Source: JANPIX01 sp031425195
GTDB lineage: Bacteria > Pseudomonadota > Alphaproteobacteria > Rhodobacterales > Rhodobacteraceae
NCBI GenBank assembly: GCA_031425195.1
Contig: JANPIX010000028.1
Location: 1-42,000 of the forward strand
Reading direction: 5' to 3'
Length of the DNA stretch: 42,000 bases
The notes under the pieces are model-generated. The model worked only from the letters and a program-made list of their open reading frames with translations. It was not told the DNA's origin and ran no database searches. The position numbers and the translations under genes are program-made. Below are positions 25,258 through 32,260 of this stretch, one piece after another (position 1 is the stretch's first letter; every line of letters starts with the position of its first letter).

Positions 25258-25676
25258 TCGTCGTCCTCAACCTTGCCGCGCCCGGCCTTCACTTCGCCCC
25301 GCACCGCCTTTGCCACCAGCCGCCGCCGCTGGCTTGCCAACGTCGGGCGCGTGGCCACCCTGCGCTTGGGCACCACCAGCGCCGCGCGGATCATCTCGAT
25401 CAGCCGTTCTGCCGCAATTTCCCGGTTGCGCGCCTGACTGCGGGTGTCTTCCACCTGCAGAACAATCGCACCTTCCAGCGTCCACCGCCGCCCGGCAATC
25501 TTTTTCAGCCGCGCCTTGACCGGCCCGCTCAGATGCGGTGACCGCTCTGCCTCGAACCGCAGTTCGACGGCGGTTGATACCTTGTTGACGTTCTGTCCCC
25601 CAGGCCCCGATGCCCGCATGAAGCTTTCGGAAAGCTCCCAGTCGGCAATCGTCAGGGTGTCATTGATGCGCAGCAT
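25254..25676 (-). CDS. arfB: Alternative ribosome-rescue peptidyl-tRNA hydrolase
   Basis: A 140-residue ArfB (YaeJ) protein, which enters ribosomes stalled without a stop codon and hydrolyses the peptidyl-tRNA. The GGQ catalytic motif is in SGPGGQNVNKV (Gly26-Gly27-Gln28). The C-terminal third is very basic (VPKRRVATRPTLASQRRR and on), the tail that threads the empty mRNA channel. The length and single domain distinguish it from RF1/RF2. The Shine-Dalgarno is weak (AAAG a few bases before ATG). Upstream lies an unusual structured leader with a terminator-like hairpin, which suggests that arfB expression may be conditional. Its stop overlaps the aminotransferase-fold gene in ATGA. Confidence 0.93.
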   Translation of the reverse strand: MLRINDTLTIADWELSESFMRASGPGGQNVNKVSTAVELRFEAERSPHLSGPVKARLKKIAGRRWTLEGAIVLQVEDTRSQARNREIAAERLIEMIRAALVVPKRRVATRPTLASQRRRLVAKAVRGEVKAGRGKVEDDE

Positions 25677-25720
25677 GGCTTTGGATACCCGATCAAAGGC
25701 GCGTTGGAAACATCCGCGCC

Positions 25721-25729
25721 TGTGGATAA
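25721..25729 (-). promoter_or_regulatory. Perfect DnaA-box 9-mer
   Basis: The minus strand reads TTATCCACA, the strongest DnaA box consensus, between the arfB start and the terminator-like hairpin. Only one copy was noticed, so this is not an origin. It may be a chance match or a site where DnaA influences the arfB leader. Confidence 0.4.
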
Positions 25730-25731
25730 CC

Positions 25732-25746
25732 CGTTTGCACCAAACG
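25732..25746. repeat. Perfect short inverted repeat CGTTTG-N3-CAAACG
   Basis: Six-base arms around CAC form a perfect dyad. It lies one base from the larger hairpin at 25748-25776, so the leader RNA could fold two stems back to back. It interrupts what would otherwise be the U tract of that hairpin on the minus strand. Confidence 0.5.
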
Positions 25747-25747
25747 A

Positions 25748-25776
25748 GAAAGGGTCGCGTTGAACGCGACCCTTTC
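25748..25776 (-). terminator. Strong terminator-like hairpin upstream of arfB
   Basis: GAAAGGGTCGCG and CGCGACCCTTTC form a perfect 12-bp stem with a 5-nt loop. On the minus strand the stem ends CCCTTTC and is followed by TCGTTTGG, a broken U-rich run. This fits a rho-independent terminator or attenuator at the end of the 25.75-25.93 kb RNA, before arfB. Confidence 0.7.
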
Positions 25777-25844
25777 CGAGATCTAAGGAGATGAGCCAGT
25801 TAGAGAAAGGCTCAATCACAGGTTGGTTCGCTGAAGGGCTGCCT

Positions 25845-25901
25845 TCAGAAAACACCCCCCATGACTGTCCCGACTTGTCTCTCCAATATCACTCTAGACA
25901 C
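25845..25901 (-). CDS. Possible 18-residue leader peptide
   Basis: A GTG at 25901 lies 7 nt after GGAGG of the perfect Shine-Dalgarno and opens an 18-codon frame, MSRVILERQVGTVMGGVF, ending in TGA at the foot of the 25831-25848 hairpin. Optimal ribosome binding makes translation plausible. There is no run of one regulatory amino acid as in classical attenuators. It may be a leader peptide, or the Shine-Dalgarno may act as a ribosome decoy. Not recognised as a known peptide. Confidence 0.35.
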   Translation of the reverse strand: MSRVILERQVGTVMGGVF

Positions 25902-25936
25902 TGGATCACCTCCTTTCAAATGGTTGCCGATATTCG

Positions 25937-25965
25937 AAAGGTGGCACAGATTTTGTGTTTGTCAA
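25937..25965 (-). promoter_or_regulatory. Possible promoter of the arfB leader RNA
   Basis: A perfect TTGACA is on the minus strand at 25965-25960, just after the yhhQ stop. At 16-17 nt spacing the -10 region reads CACCTTT, which is weak. Transcription would start near 25931. The RNA could also arise by read-through from yhhQ. Confidence 0.4.
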
Positions 25966-25971
25966 AAGATT

Positions 25972-26595
25972 TTACGCTACCCTTGCCATCATTTTTGCGA
26001 TGACCAAGCGGAAAGGCACTAGCGCCACGATTGCGATCAAAAGTTTGACCCCAAAATCCGCCACTGCCAGCGAAACCCACAAAGGTGCAACCGGCCCCTG
26101 ACCCAGCAGCGGCACGGCCTCGTTGGCCCAGGCGACGTCGTTGCCCGGCTCCAGAAACGCGAACCAGGCGGAAAACGCGATGGTAAAGAAGATCACCGTA
26201 TCCAGAACCGATCCGACAAGACTGCCGATCAACGGCGCGCGCCACCAACTGCGCTGCCGCAGCGCGTTGAAAATGGTCACGTCCATCAGCTGCGCCGCCA
26301 GAAACGCCGCCCCCGACGCCAGCGCCACCCGCATGGTGACAAGCGGGCCGAACTCACCCGTGATCTGCGTGCCGATGGCCGAACAGCCAAGGCCCACGAC
26401 AAACCCCGCGATGACAACCCGGCGCGCAGCCGCAACCCCGTAAAGGCGGTTCATGATGTCGGTCACCAGAAAGGCGAACGGATAGGTGAACGCCCCCCAG
26501 GTCAGCCAATCATTGTAAAGAAACTGGACAAGAATGTTCGAGGCGACAACGACAATCGCCATGGCGATAACGCCGGGCAGGGTGGTGCGGGTCAT
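25972..26595 (-). CDS. yhhQ: Queuosine precursor transporter (YhhQ/VUT family)
   Basis: A 207-residue inner-membrane protein with about six helices. The family features are TYPFAFLVTDIMNRLYG (about 37-53), VGLGCSAIGTQI, and the SLVGSVLDTVIFFTIAFSA stretch (about 125-143). YhhQ imports queuosine precursors such as preQ0/preQ1 for tRNA modification. The frame extends to 26682, but the ATG at 26595 starts the first helix. It has its own TTGACA/TAAGGC promoter inside the end of the phytase-like gene, and a strong hairpin in its leader, so it is probably transcribed apart from the upstream genes. Confidence 0.92.
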   Translation of the reverse strand: MTRTTLPGVIAMAIVVVASNILVQFLYNDWLTWGAFTYPFAFLVTDIMNRLYGVAAARRVVIAGFVVGLGCSAIGTQITGEFGPLVTMRVALASGAAFLAAQLMDVTIFNALRQRSWWRAPLIGSLVGSVLDTVIFFTIAFSAWFAFLEPGNDVAWANEAVPLLGQGPVAPLWVSLAVADFGVKLLIAIVALVPFRLVIAKMMARVA

Positions 26596-26631
26596 GTTGG
26601 GTTCCGTTTTGACAAGGGTGCGGCACTTGGC

Positions 26632-26656
26632 CCCCGCCCGATCATCGGGCATGGGG
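26632..26656 (-). promoter_or_regulatory. Stable hairpin in the yhhQ 5' leader
   Basis: On the minus-strand RNA, CCCC-AT-GCCCGA pairs with TCGGGC-GGGG around a TGA loop, a ten-pair stem with one bulge. It lies at the start of the roughly 60-nt leader. It does not match the preQ1 riboswitch consensus patterns I know, but its position upstream of a queuosine-precursor transporter makes a regulatory role possible. Confidence 0.4.
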
Positions 26657-26663
26657 ACGCCGC

Positions 26664-26692
26664 GCCTTAGGCCCGCCGCCACGGGCTGTCAA
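26664..26692 (-). promoter_or_regulatory. Promoter of yhhQ
   Basis: TTGACA (26692-26687) and TAAGGC (26669-26664) on the minus strand are spaced by 17 nt. The -35 overlaps the stop codon of the upstream gene. Start of transcription expected near 26657. Confidence 0.5.
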
Positions 26693-27585
26693 CGGTCGAC
26701 GCGGTATTCCACAATCTCTGTGCGCTGAAAAAAGCGAAAGTTATCGTCCGAAATCATTGTCAGCCGGATGCCGCCCGCGCCATCCTGCCACACGGCCAGC
26801 CCCTCCAGATTGTCATGCGTCCCCGTCGGCGTTTCCAGCAGAACCTCGCCCGGGCTGGCGGATCCATCCGCCGCAATCACGAACCGCCGCACGCGCGTGG
26901 CAAATCCGCCAATCCCGTGAAAATCCCGCTCCAGCAGATACAACATCCCGTCCGGCCCGAAATCCGCCGCAACGGGAAGAAACGTCCCCTCCCGGCTCAG
27001 GGAAAACGGCTGTTCCCAAACGCCGTCCCAGTAGCGCCACACCGGCAACGGCCCGATGCCATCGCCAGACTGTTCGGCAAGCGTGTAAAGCGTGCCATCC
27101 CCCGCCACCGCCAGCGCCTCAAGTGACGCATTGCGCGGCATGGATTTGAACGCGTCTGGTCGCGGCAGATTGGTGGCCGGGCCGTCGATCCGGTCATACT
27201 GCAACACCCGCGCCGTACCTTCGAACGAAACAAAGATGCGCCCGTCGTCCGCAATCGCCAGCCCCTCGCTGTCGGCGCGTTCCTTGGCCAGCAGAGCACG
27301 CCCCTTGCCCTGCAGCTTGATCAACGGCGCCGCCTCGATGCCCGACAGCACCCCCGCCTCATCACGAACCAGCCGGCCCGCGGTAATGGCCCCCCGATCC
27401 GACAGCGCGGTAAATCCGATCCCGTCCGCCGCTACCTCGATGGCAGACATGCCGCCCATCAGGGGGTCATCGCTGGTCCACGTCAGGCTTGAAATATAGG
27501 TTGCCGGTCCGTCCGGCCCGGCGCGCAGCGCAGGTCCGACCACCAGCAACAGTGCAGTTACTGCGAGGACAGAACGTCGGCGCAT
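26689..27585 (-). CDS. Exported esterase-like-activity-of-phytase domain protein
   Basis: A 298-residue exported protein. A Sec signal peptide covers about 1-22 (MRRRS, hydrophobic core, GPALRA). The rest matches the beta-propeller family described as esterase-like activity of phytase: SAIEVAADGIGFTALSDRGA early, DSEGLAIADDGRIFVSFEG, NASLEALAVAGDGTLYTLAEQ, and HDNLEGLAVWQDG near the end. The true substrate of the family is unclear, and a role in phosphate or ester metabolism in the periplasm is only a possibility. The ATG at 27585 lies inside the last 28 nt of mepA, so the two are translationally linked. The conserved family start agrees with this ATG rather than with the longer frame to 27684. 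Confidence 0.82.
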   Translation of the reverse strand: MRRRSVLAVTALLLVVGPALRAGPDGPATYISSLTWTSDDPLMGGMSAIEVAADGIGFTALSDRGAITAGRLVRDEAGVLSGIEAAPLIKLQGKGRALLAKERADSEGLAIADDGRIFVSFEGTARVLQYDRIDGPATNLPRPDAFKSMPRNASLEALAVAGDGTLYTLAEQSGDGIGPLPVWRYWDGVWEQPFSLSREGTFLPVAADFGPDGMLYLLERDFHGIGGFATRVRRFVIAADGSASPGEVLLETPTGTHDNLEGLAVWQDGAGGIRLTMISDDNFRFFQRTEIVEYRVDR

Positions 27586-28442
27586 TGGGCAGGCAAATCG
27601 GCCATCGTGTAATCCCTCGGGCTGCGCACGGGGGGCGAGGCAGGGGCGTTCGGGTCTGCCGGGGCCAGATAATCGGTCACCCACCAGTTCAAGGTTTCGT
27701 CACAGCCGTCGCCACCATTCGACAGTTCCGCCACCGTGGGCGTCTGCGTCACGCACAGTTTCGCCCCCTTGGGACATTTCAGCCGCACATGGAAATGCGT
27801 GTCGTGCCCCGCAATCGGCCTGATCTTCTGCAACCACGCCCGATCCGCCCGCGTCGCCGTCCGGCACATCTCGATCTTGACGGCCGCCGCCACGAAAATC
27901 CGGTCCACCCGGCGGTCGCTCGCCGCCGCCTGCATCAGTGCCTTGTGCGCTGGCGTCCAGTTTTCCGTGATCGTCCGCTGATCCGCCGACCGCACCGGAA
28001 TGCTGCTGATATCTTCACGCTCCTGCCGGCTCAGATCCACCCGGCGCGGCGGCAGCATCCAGACATCGGCATCCAGCCCAATCTGATGGCTTGCATGGCC
28101 CGATGTCATCGGCCCGCCACGCGGCTGGCTCATGTCACCGATGTAAAGCCCGGCCCAGCCCACCTGCGTCGCCGCGACCGAAAGCTGCTGCAGAAACTCC
28201 ACCAGTTCCGGCTGCCCCCAGTTCCGGTTGCGGCTTAACCGCATGGCCTGCCATGTCGGCCCGGTTTCAGGCAACGCCACCATTCCGGCCCCGCAACCCT
28301 TGGCATAACTGCCCACCGGCATCGACCGCTGCGCCGAAGGCCCGCTCATCGCGCCAAACAGTTGATTGGCAAGTTCCTGTGCCTGCACGGGTGCCGCCAG
28401 AAGGCACAGTCCGAACGCCATTTTGCGGATCATCCCTGTCAC
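27558..28442 (-). CDS. mepA: Penicillin-insensitive murein endopeptidase
   Basis: A 294-residue periplasmic LAS-type zinc peptidase that cuts cross-links in peptidoglycan. A signal peptide covers about 1-21. The metal site is complete: SGHASHQIGLDAD (His116, His119, Asp124/126) and GHDTHFHVRL (His213, His216, His218). The RSMPVGSYAKGCGAG start of the mature protein is typical. Two starts are possible: the GTG at 28442, which overlaps the upstream transporter stop as GTGA, or the ATG at 28433; both keep the signal peptide. The gene overlaps the phytase-like gene by 28 nt. Confidence 0.93.
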   Translation of the reverse strand: MTGMIRKMAFGLCLLAAPVQAQELANQLFGAMSGPSAQRSMPVGSYAKGCGAGMVALPETGPTWQAMRLSRNRNWGQPELVEFLQQLSVAATQVGWAGLYIGDMSQPRGGPMTSGHASHQIGLDADVWMLPPRRVDLSRQEREDISSIPVRSADQRTITENWTPAHKALMQAAASDRRVDRIFVAAAVKIEMCRTATRADRAWLQKIRPIAGHDTHFHVRLKCPKGAKLCVTQTPTVAELSNGGDGCDETLNWWVTDYLAPADPNAPASPPVRSPRDYTMADLPAQCADVLSSQ

Positions 28443-29776
28443 GTTGCCTGCCTGTCGCCCTGCGGTTTGACCCAGATTAGCAGAACCAGCCCAATCAGGA
28501 ACAGCGCGATAAGGGGCATCACACCAATGCGCTGCGATCCGCTGATCTGCGTCATCACCCCGATCAGAAGCGGCGCCAGAAACGACGTGGCCTTGCCCGT
28601 CAGCGCGAAAAGCCCAAAGGATTCCGTGATCCGCGCCGGATCTGCCTGCCGCACCATCATCGTCCGGCTTGCCGATTGCAGCGCCCCGCCCGCCGCACCG
28701 ATCAACGCGCCCAGCACATAGAACGCCACATCCGGCAGCGCACTTTCAAGCCGCACAGGTATTCCGAACACCGCCTCCCGCGATACCTGCGACACGCCGA
28801 GCGATACCAGCGTCAACACCAGAACACAGACCACAATCACCGGCTTTGGCCCGAACCGGCTGTCTGCATGGCCGCCCAGCCAGGCAAAGATCGCCCCCGT
28901 CACCGCCGCCAGAATACCGAAAGTTCCGACATTGGTGACCGACCATCCCAGAACGCCCGCAGCATAGATGCCGCCGAAGAAATACATGCCGTTCAACGCA
29001 TCACGGTAGAACATCGACGACACCAGATAGGCAAACAAACTCCGCCGCTGTGGCAACCCGCGCAGCGACGTGCGCAGATCAGGCCACGCCTGCCGCGCCG
29101 CCTGCATCACCGGAATGCGCCCGGTCATCGCAGGTTCGCGCACCCACAGAAAGAACGGCAACATGAACACGACATACCAGATCGCGGTGAACGGCCCGAC
29201 AAACCGCGTCCCTTCCGACGCCGCCGCGTTCAGCCCCAGTATCGGTGAAACGCCCACAATCGTCAGCCCCGTGGCCTGTTCCACGAACAAGGCCAGCATC
29301 AGGATCAACGAGATCACACCCCCCACATACCCAAACGCCCAGCCCGACCCCGATATCCGCCCGATTTCCGCGTCCGTCCCCAGATCGGGCAGAATGGAAT
29401 TCGTGAACGTCGTGGCAAACTCCATCCCGATCAGCCCGATGCCGAATGACAGCATCACCAGCCACACGTTGAACCCCTCGGGATGCGCCGCCCAGATGCC
29501 CCACGCCCCCACGACATACATCACCGAAAACAGCGCGATGAACCACATCCGCCCGCCCGACTTGTCGGCAATGCTGCCCAGCAACGGCGACCCCACCGCA
29601 ATGATGAACCCCGCCGCCGCAATCCCGTAACCCCAGATGGATTGCGCCGCCGTCCCGTCGCCCAGCACCCGCGCCATATAGGGCGCAAAGATGAAGGTCA
29701 GAAGCAGCGTGTTGTAGGGCTGGCTTGCGAAATCAAAGAAGTACCAGCCCCAGATGCGTTGTTTCGCGCTCGCCAT
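28439..29776 (-). CDS. UMF1/Atg22-like MFS transporter
   Basis: A 445-residue, 12-helix membrane protein of the UMF1 group related to the Atg22 amino-acid effluxer. The N-terminal RIWGWYFFDFASQPYNTLLL and SMFYRDALNGMYFFGGIYAA (about 250-270) are diagnostic. The substrate is unknown, perhaps amino acids or peptides. The frame opens at a TTG and an ATG at 29788, but the ATG at 29776 is next to the conserved first helix and follows a G-rich stretch; both ATGs are possible. It heads the leftward transcript with mepA and the phytase-like gene, suggesting a link to cell-wall turnover products, which is an inference. Confidence 0.88.
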   Translation of the reverse strand: MASAKQRIWGWYFFDFASQPYNTLLLTFIFAPYMARVLGDGTAAQSIWGYGIAAAGFIIAVGSPLLGSIADKSGGRMWFIALFSVMYVVGAWGIWAAHPEGFNVWLVMLSFGIGLIGMEFATTFTNSILPDLGTDAEIGRISGSGWAFGYVGGVISLILMLALFVEQATGLTIVGVSPILGLNAAASEGTRFVGPFTAIWYVVFMLPFFLWVREPAMTGRIPVMQAARQAWPDLRTSLRGLPQRRSLFAYLVSSMFYRDALNGMYFFGGIYAAGVLGWSVTNVGTFGILAAVTGAIFAWLGGHADSRFGPKPVIVVCVLVLTLVSLGVSQVSREAVFGIPVRLESALPDVAFYVLGALIGAAGGALQSASRTMMVRQADPARITESFGLFALTGKATSFLAPLLIGVMTQISGSQRIGVMPLIALFLIGLVLLIWVKPQGDRQAT

Positions 29777-29844
29777 GCCAGCCCCCATCAAGATGTCGCG
29801 GCATCAAGCCCGAAACACACCCCCGGCGCAAGCCACGTCCCATG

Positions 29845-29873
29845 TTGCGGTTTGCAGGCCGCATCGCTAGGTA
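29845..29873 (+). promoter_or_regulatory. Possible promoter of yggT-recQ
   Basis: TTGCGG (29845-29850) and TAGGTA (29868-29873) are 17 nt apart, in the 127-nt divergent gap. The yggT Shine-Dalgarno GAAAGG is at 29891-29896. Found by eye only. Confidence 0.35.
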
Positions 29874-29903
29874 GACACAATCCCTAGTGCGAAAGGCTTC
29901 CCC

Positions 29904-30191
29904 ATGACCTCGATCCTGCAAATTCTGCTGCTGATCCTTGATGTCGCCCAGTGGATCGTGCTGGCCCACATCATCATGAGCTGGCTGATCAATTTTCAGG
30001 TGCTCAACCTGCGTCAGCCGCTTGTGGCGCAGATCTGGGATGGTCTGAACCGCCTGCTCGCCCCGCTTTACAACAGGGTCCGGTCAATTCTGCCCAACAT
30101 GGGCGGGCTGGATCTTGCGCCCCTCGTGGTGCTGCTCGCGATTTACGCCCTTCGAATCGTGGTGGTCAACAACGCCTCGCTGTTCCTCTGA
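29904..30191 (+). CDS. yggT: YggT family membrane protein
   Basis: A 95-residue inner-membrane protein with two or three hydrophobic segments. The family core is the amphipathic middle NRLLAPLYNRVRSILPNMGGLDLAPLVVLL, of which LLAPLYNRVRSILP (about 51-64) and GGLDLAPL are the conserved parts. YggT proteins are poorly characterised and have been linked to osmotic stress, cell shape and protein insertion. A good Shine-Dalgarno GAAAGG is 7 nt upstream. recQ starts 15 nt after its stop, so the two are probably co-transcribed. Confidence 0.93.
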   Translation: MTSILQILLLILDVAQWIVLAHIIMSWLINFQVLNLRQPLVAQIWDGLNRLLAPLYNRVRSILPNMGGLDLAPLVVLLAIYALRIVVVNNASLFL

Positions 30192-30206
30192 TCCGACCCG
30201 CCCCCA

Positions 30207-32258
30207 ATGCACCACCCGCGTGATCTTCTGGCTTCGGTCTTTGGCTTTGCCGCCTTTCGCCCCGGCCAGGAAGAGATTGTGGACGCCGTGCTGGCCGGGC
30301 AGGATACGCTTGCCATCATGCCCACCGGCGGCGGCAAATCGCTGTGTTTCCAACTGCCTGCCCTGTGCCTGCCGGGGGTGACTGTCGTCATATCGCCGCT
30401 GATTGCCCTGATGCGCGATCAGGTCCGCGCCCTGCGCGCCGTGGGGGTAGAGGCGGGGGCCCTCACATCCGGCAACACCGACGAAGAAACCGAAGACGTG
30501 TTCGCCGGGCTGGAACAGGGCCGCATCCGCATCCTCTACATGGCCCCCGAACGGCTCGCCTCGGCAGCCACCCTGCCACTTTTGCGCCGCATCAACACCC
30601 GCCGCATCGCGGTGGACGAGGCACACTGCGTATCGCAATGGGGCCACGACTTCCGCCCCGACTATCTGCGCATCGGCGACCTGCGCCGCACGCTTGACGT
30701 GCCCTTGGCCGCCTTCACCGCCACCGCCGACGAAGAAACCCGCGCCGAAATCGTCACCCGCCTGTTCGCAGGCCGCCCACCCGCCACCTTTCTGCGCGGC
30801 TTTGACAGGCCAAACATCCACCTTGCCTTTGCCGTCAAGGACAACCCGCGCAGCCAGATCCTTGCCTTCGCCGCCGCGCGCAAGGGCCAGTCGGGCATCG
30901 TCTACACCGCAACCCGCGCCAAGACCGAAACCCTGGCCTTGGCCCTGCGCGAGGCGGGCCATTCCGCCTGCCATTACCACGCGGGGATGGAGGCTGAAGA
31001 CCGCCGCCGCGTCGAAATTCGCTTTCAACAGGAAGATGGCCTGATCGTCGTGGCAACGGTCGCCTTCGGCATGGGCATCGACAAACCCGATATCCGCTGG
31101 GTGGCCCACGCCGACCTGCCGAAATCCATCGAAAGCTATTATCAGGAAATCGGCCGCGCAGGCCGCGACAGCGCGCCCGCCGAAACCATGACGCTGTTTG
31201 GCCCGGACGACATCCGCCTGCGCCGCAGCCAGATCGACGAAGGGGCCGCGCCTCAGGATCGCAAGGTCGCCGATCACGCGCGCCTGAACGCGCTTCTGGG
31301 TCTGGCCGAGGCGGTGGGCTGCCGCAGGCAGGTGCTTCTGGGGTATTTCGGCGAAACCGCCGAACCGTGCGGCAACTGCGATACCTGCGACCGCCCCGCC
31401 GATGTGTTCGATGCCACCGATGCCGTCCGCAAGGCGCTTTCGGCGATCCTGCGCACTGGCGAATGGTTCGGGGCAGGCCACCTGATCGACATTCTGACAG
31501 GCAGCAACACCGCCAAGGTGCGCGAAAAGGGGCACGATCAACTGCCCACCTTTGCCGTCGGGCGGGACCTGTCAAAACCCGTCTGGGGGGCGGTGTTCCG
31601 TCAAATGATGGGCCGCGATTTGATCCGCCCCGACCCTGATCGCCACGGTGCCCTGCGCATGACAGACGCCGCCCGCCCCATCCTGCGGGGCGAGGCTGCG
31701 ATCACCCTGCGCCGCGACAGCGTCGCCGCCGCCGAAGCGCCAAGCCCCGTCGTGCGGGCGCAAGTGTCCGATGAAGATGCGCCCCTCTTGTCCGCGCTCA
31801 AGGCAAAACGCCGGGCCCTGGCCGAGGCGGGATCCGTGCCCGCCTATGTCGTGTTCCCCGACCGCACCCTGATCGAAATGGCCGAACGTCGTCCCCGTAC
31901 GCTCGACCAGATGGCGGCGATCAGCGGCGTCGGTGCCAAGAAACTGGAAAGCTATGGCGCGGCCTTTCTGGCCGTCATCACGGGCGAAACAGCCGCGCGC
32001 CCGCACCCATCACGGATGCGGCTTGCCGGTCGGGATGCGGGGGCCGTTTATGACCGGCTGGCCGAGGTGCAGTTGCAACTGGCGCGCGGCCCCGACGGCA
32101 TCGGCAAACCGATGAGCCTGTCGCCCTCAGCCCTGCGCCGCATCGCCGAGGCGCGGCCCGGCACCCTGTCCGATCTGGACAGGGCGGGCGATCTCGGCGC
32201 GGCCAAACTGGAACGGTTCGGCCCGGCCTTCCTTGCGATCCTGCACGGCGACGACTGA
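30207..32258 (+). CDS. recQ: ATP-dependent DNA helicase RecQ with two HRDC-like domains
   Basis: A 683-residue superfamily 2 helicase acting in RecF-pathway repair and at stalled forks. Motifs in order: FRPGQEEIVD (17-26), Walker A PTGGGKS with Lys44, DEAH at 137-140 followed by CVSQWGHDFRPDY, TATAD, and motif VI QEIGRAGRD at 313-321. The RQC zinc site is intact (Cys372, Cys388, Cys391, Cys394). The C-terminus has an HRDC domain near 525-592 and a second HRDC-like block near 612-680, one more than E. coli RecQ. No clear Shine-Dalgarno was seen, which suggests coupling to yggT. Its TGA lies in the palindrome TGACGTCA that also holds the tspO stop. Confidence 0.96.
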   Translation: MHHPRDLLASVFGFAAFRPGQEEIVDAVLAGQDTLAIMPTGGGKSLCFQLPALCLPGVTVVISPLIALMRDQVRALRAVGVEAGALTSGNTDEETEDVFAGLEQGRIRILYMAPERLASAATLPLLRRINTRRIAVDEAHCVSQWGHDFRPDYLRIGDLRRTLDVPLAAFTATADEETRAEIVTRLFAGRPPATFLRGFDRPNIHLAFAVKDNPRSQILAFAAARKGQSGIVYTATRAKTETLALALREAGHSACHYHAGMEAEDRRRVEIRFQQEDGLIVVATVAFGMGIDKPDIRWVAHADLPKSIESYYQEIGRAGRDSAPAETMTLFGPDDIRLRRSQIDEGAAPQDRKVADHARLNALLGLAEAVGCRRQVLLGYFGETAEPCGNCDTCDRPADVFDATDAVRKALSAILRTGEWFGAGHLIDILTGSNTAKVREKGHDQLPTFAVGRDLSKPVWGAVFRQMMGRDLIRPDPDRHGALRMTDAARPILRGEAAITLRRDSVAAAEAPSPVVRAQVSDEDAPLLSALKAKRRALAEAGSVPAYVVFPDRTLIEMAERRPRTLDQMAAISGVGAKKLESYGAAFLAVITGETAARPHPSRMRLAGRDAGAVYDRLAEVQLQLARGPDGIGKPMSLSPSALRRIAEARPGTLSDLDRAGDLGAAKLERFGPAFLAILHGDD

Positions 32259-32260
32259 CG

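Larger units (their letters stand above)
25748..25931 (-). ncRNA. Candidate structured leader or small RNA between yhhQ and arfB
   Basis: This 295-nt gene gap is visibly less GC-rich than its surroundings and full of inverted repeats. Read leftward, the RNA would carry AAAGGAGGTGATCC (25916-25903), the exact complement of the 16S rRNA 3' end. Bases 25915-25906 can pair with 25794-25785 over ten positions, one of them a G-U wobble that works only in the minus-strand RNA. Hairpins lie at 25831-25848 (CTGAAGG/CCTTCAG) and 25792-25814 (TGAGCC/GGCTCA; it competes with the long stem), then the terminator-like hairpin. It may be an independent sRNA or a cis leader of arfB. The exact 5' end is a guess. 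No match to a known RNA family was recognised. Confidence 0.55.

Noticed and set aside
25652..25855. Minus-strand 67-codon frame spanning the terminator-like hairpin
   Set aside because: It starts at a GTG without a spaced ribosome site, passes through a perfect inverted repeat and overlaps arfB in another frame; probably chance.
25901..25917. 16S rRNA 3'-end-like sequence CTGGATCACCTCCTTTC on the plus strand
   Set aside because: The match stops after these 17 bases; no other 16S or spacer sequence surrounds it, so it is not an rRNA gene or fragment. It is better read as a Shine-Dalgarno on the minus strand.
25791..26003. Plus-strand 70-codon frame starting right after AAGGAG
   Set aside because: The purine run touches the ATG with no spacing, the frame runs antisense into the yhhQ end, and the composition is not protein-like.
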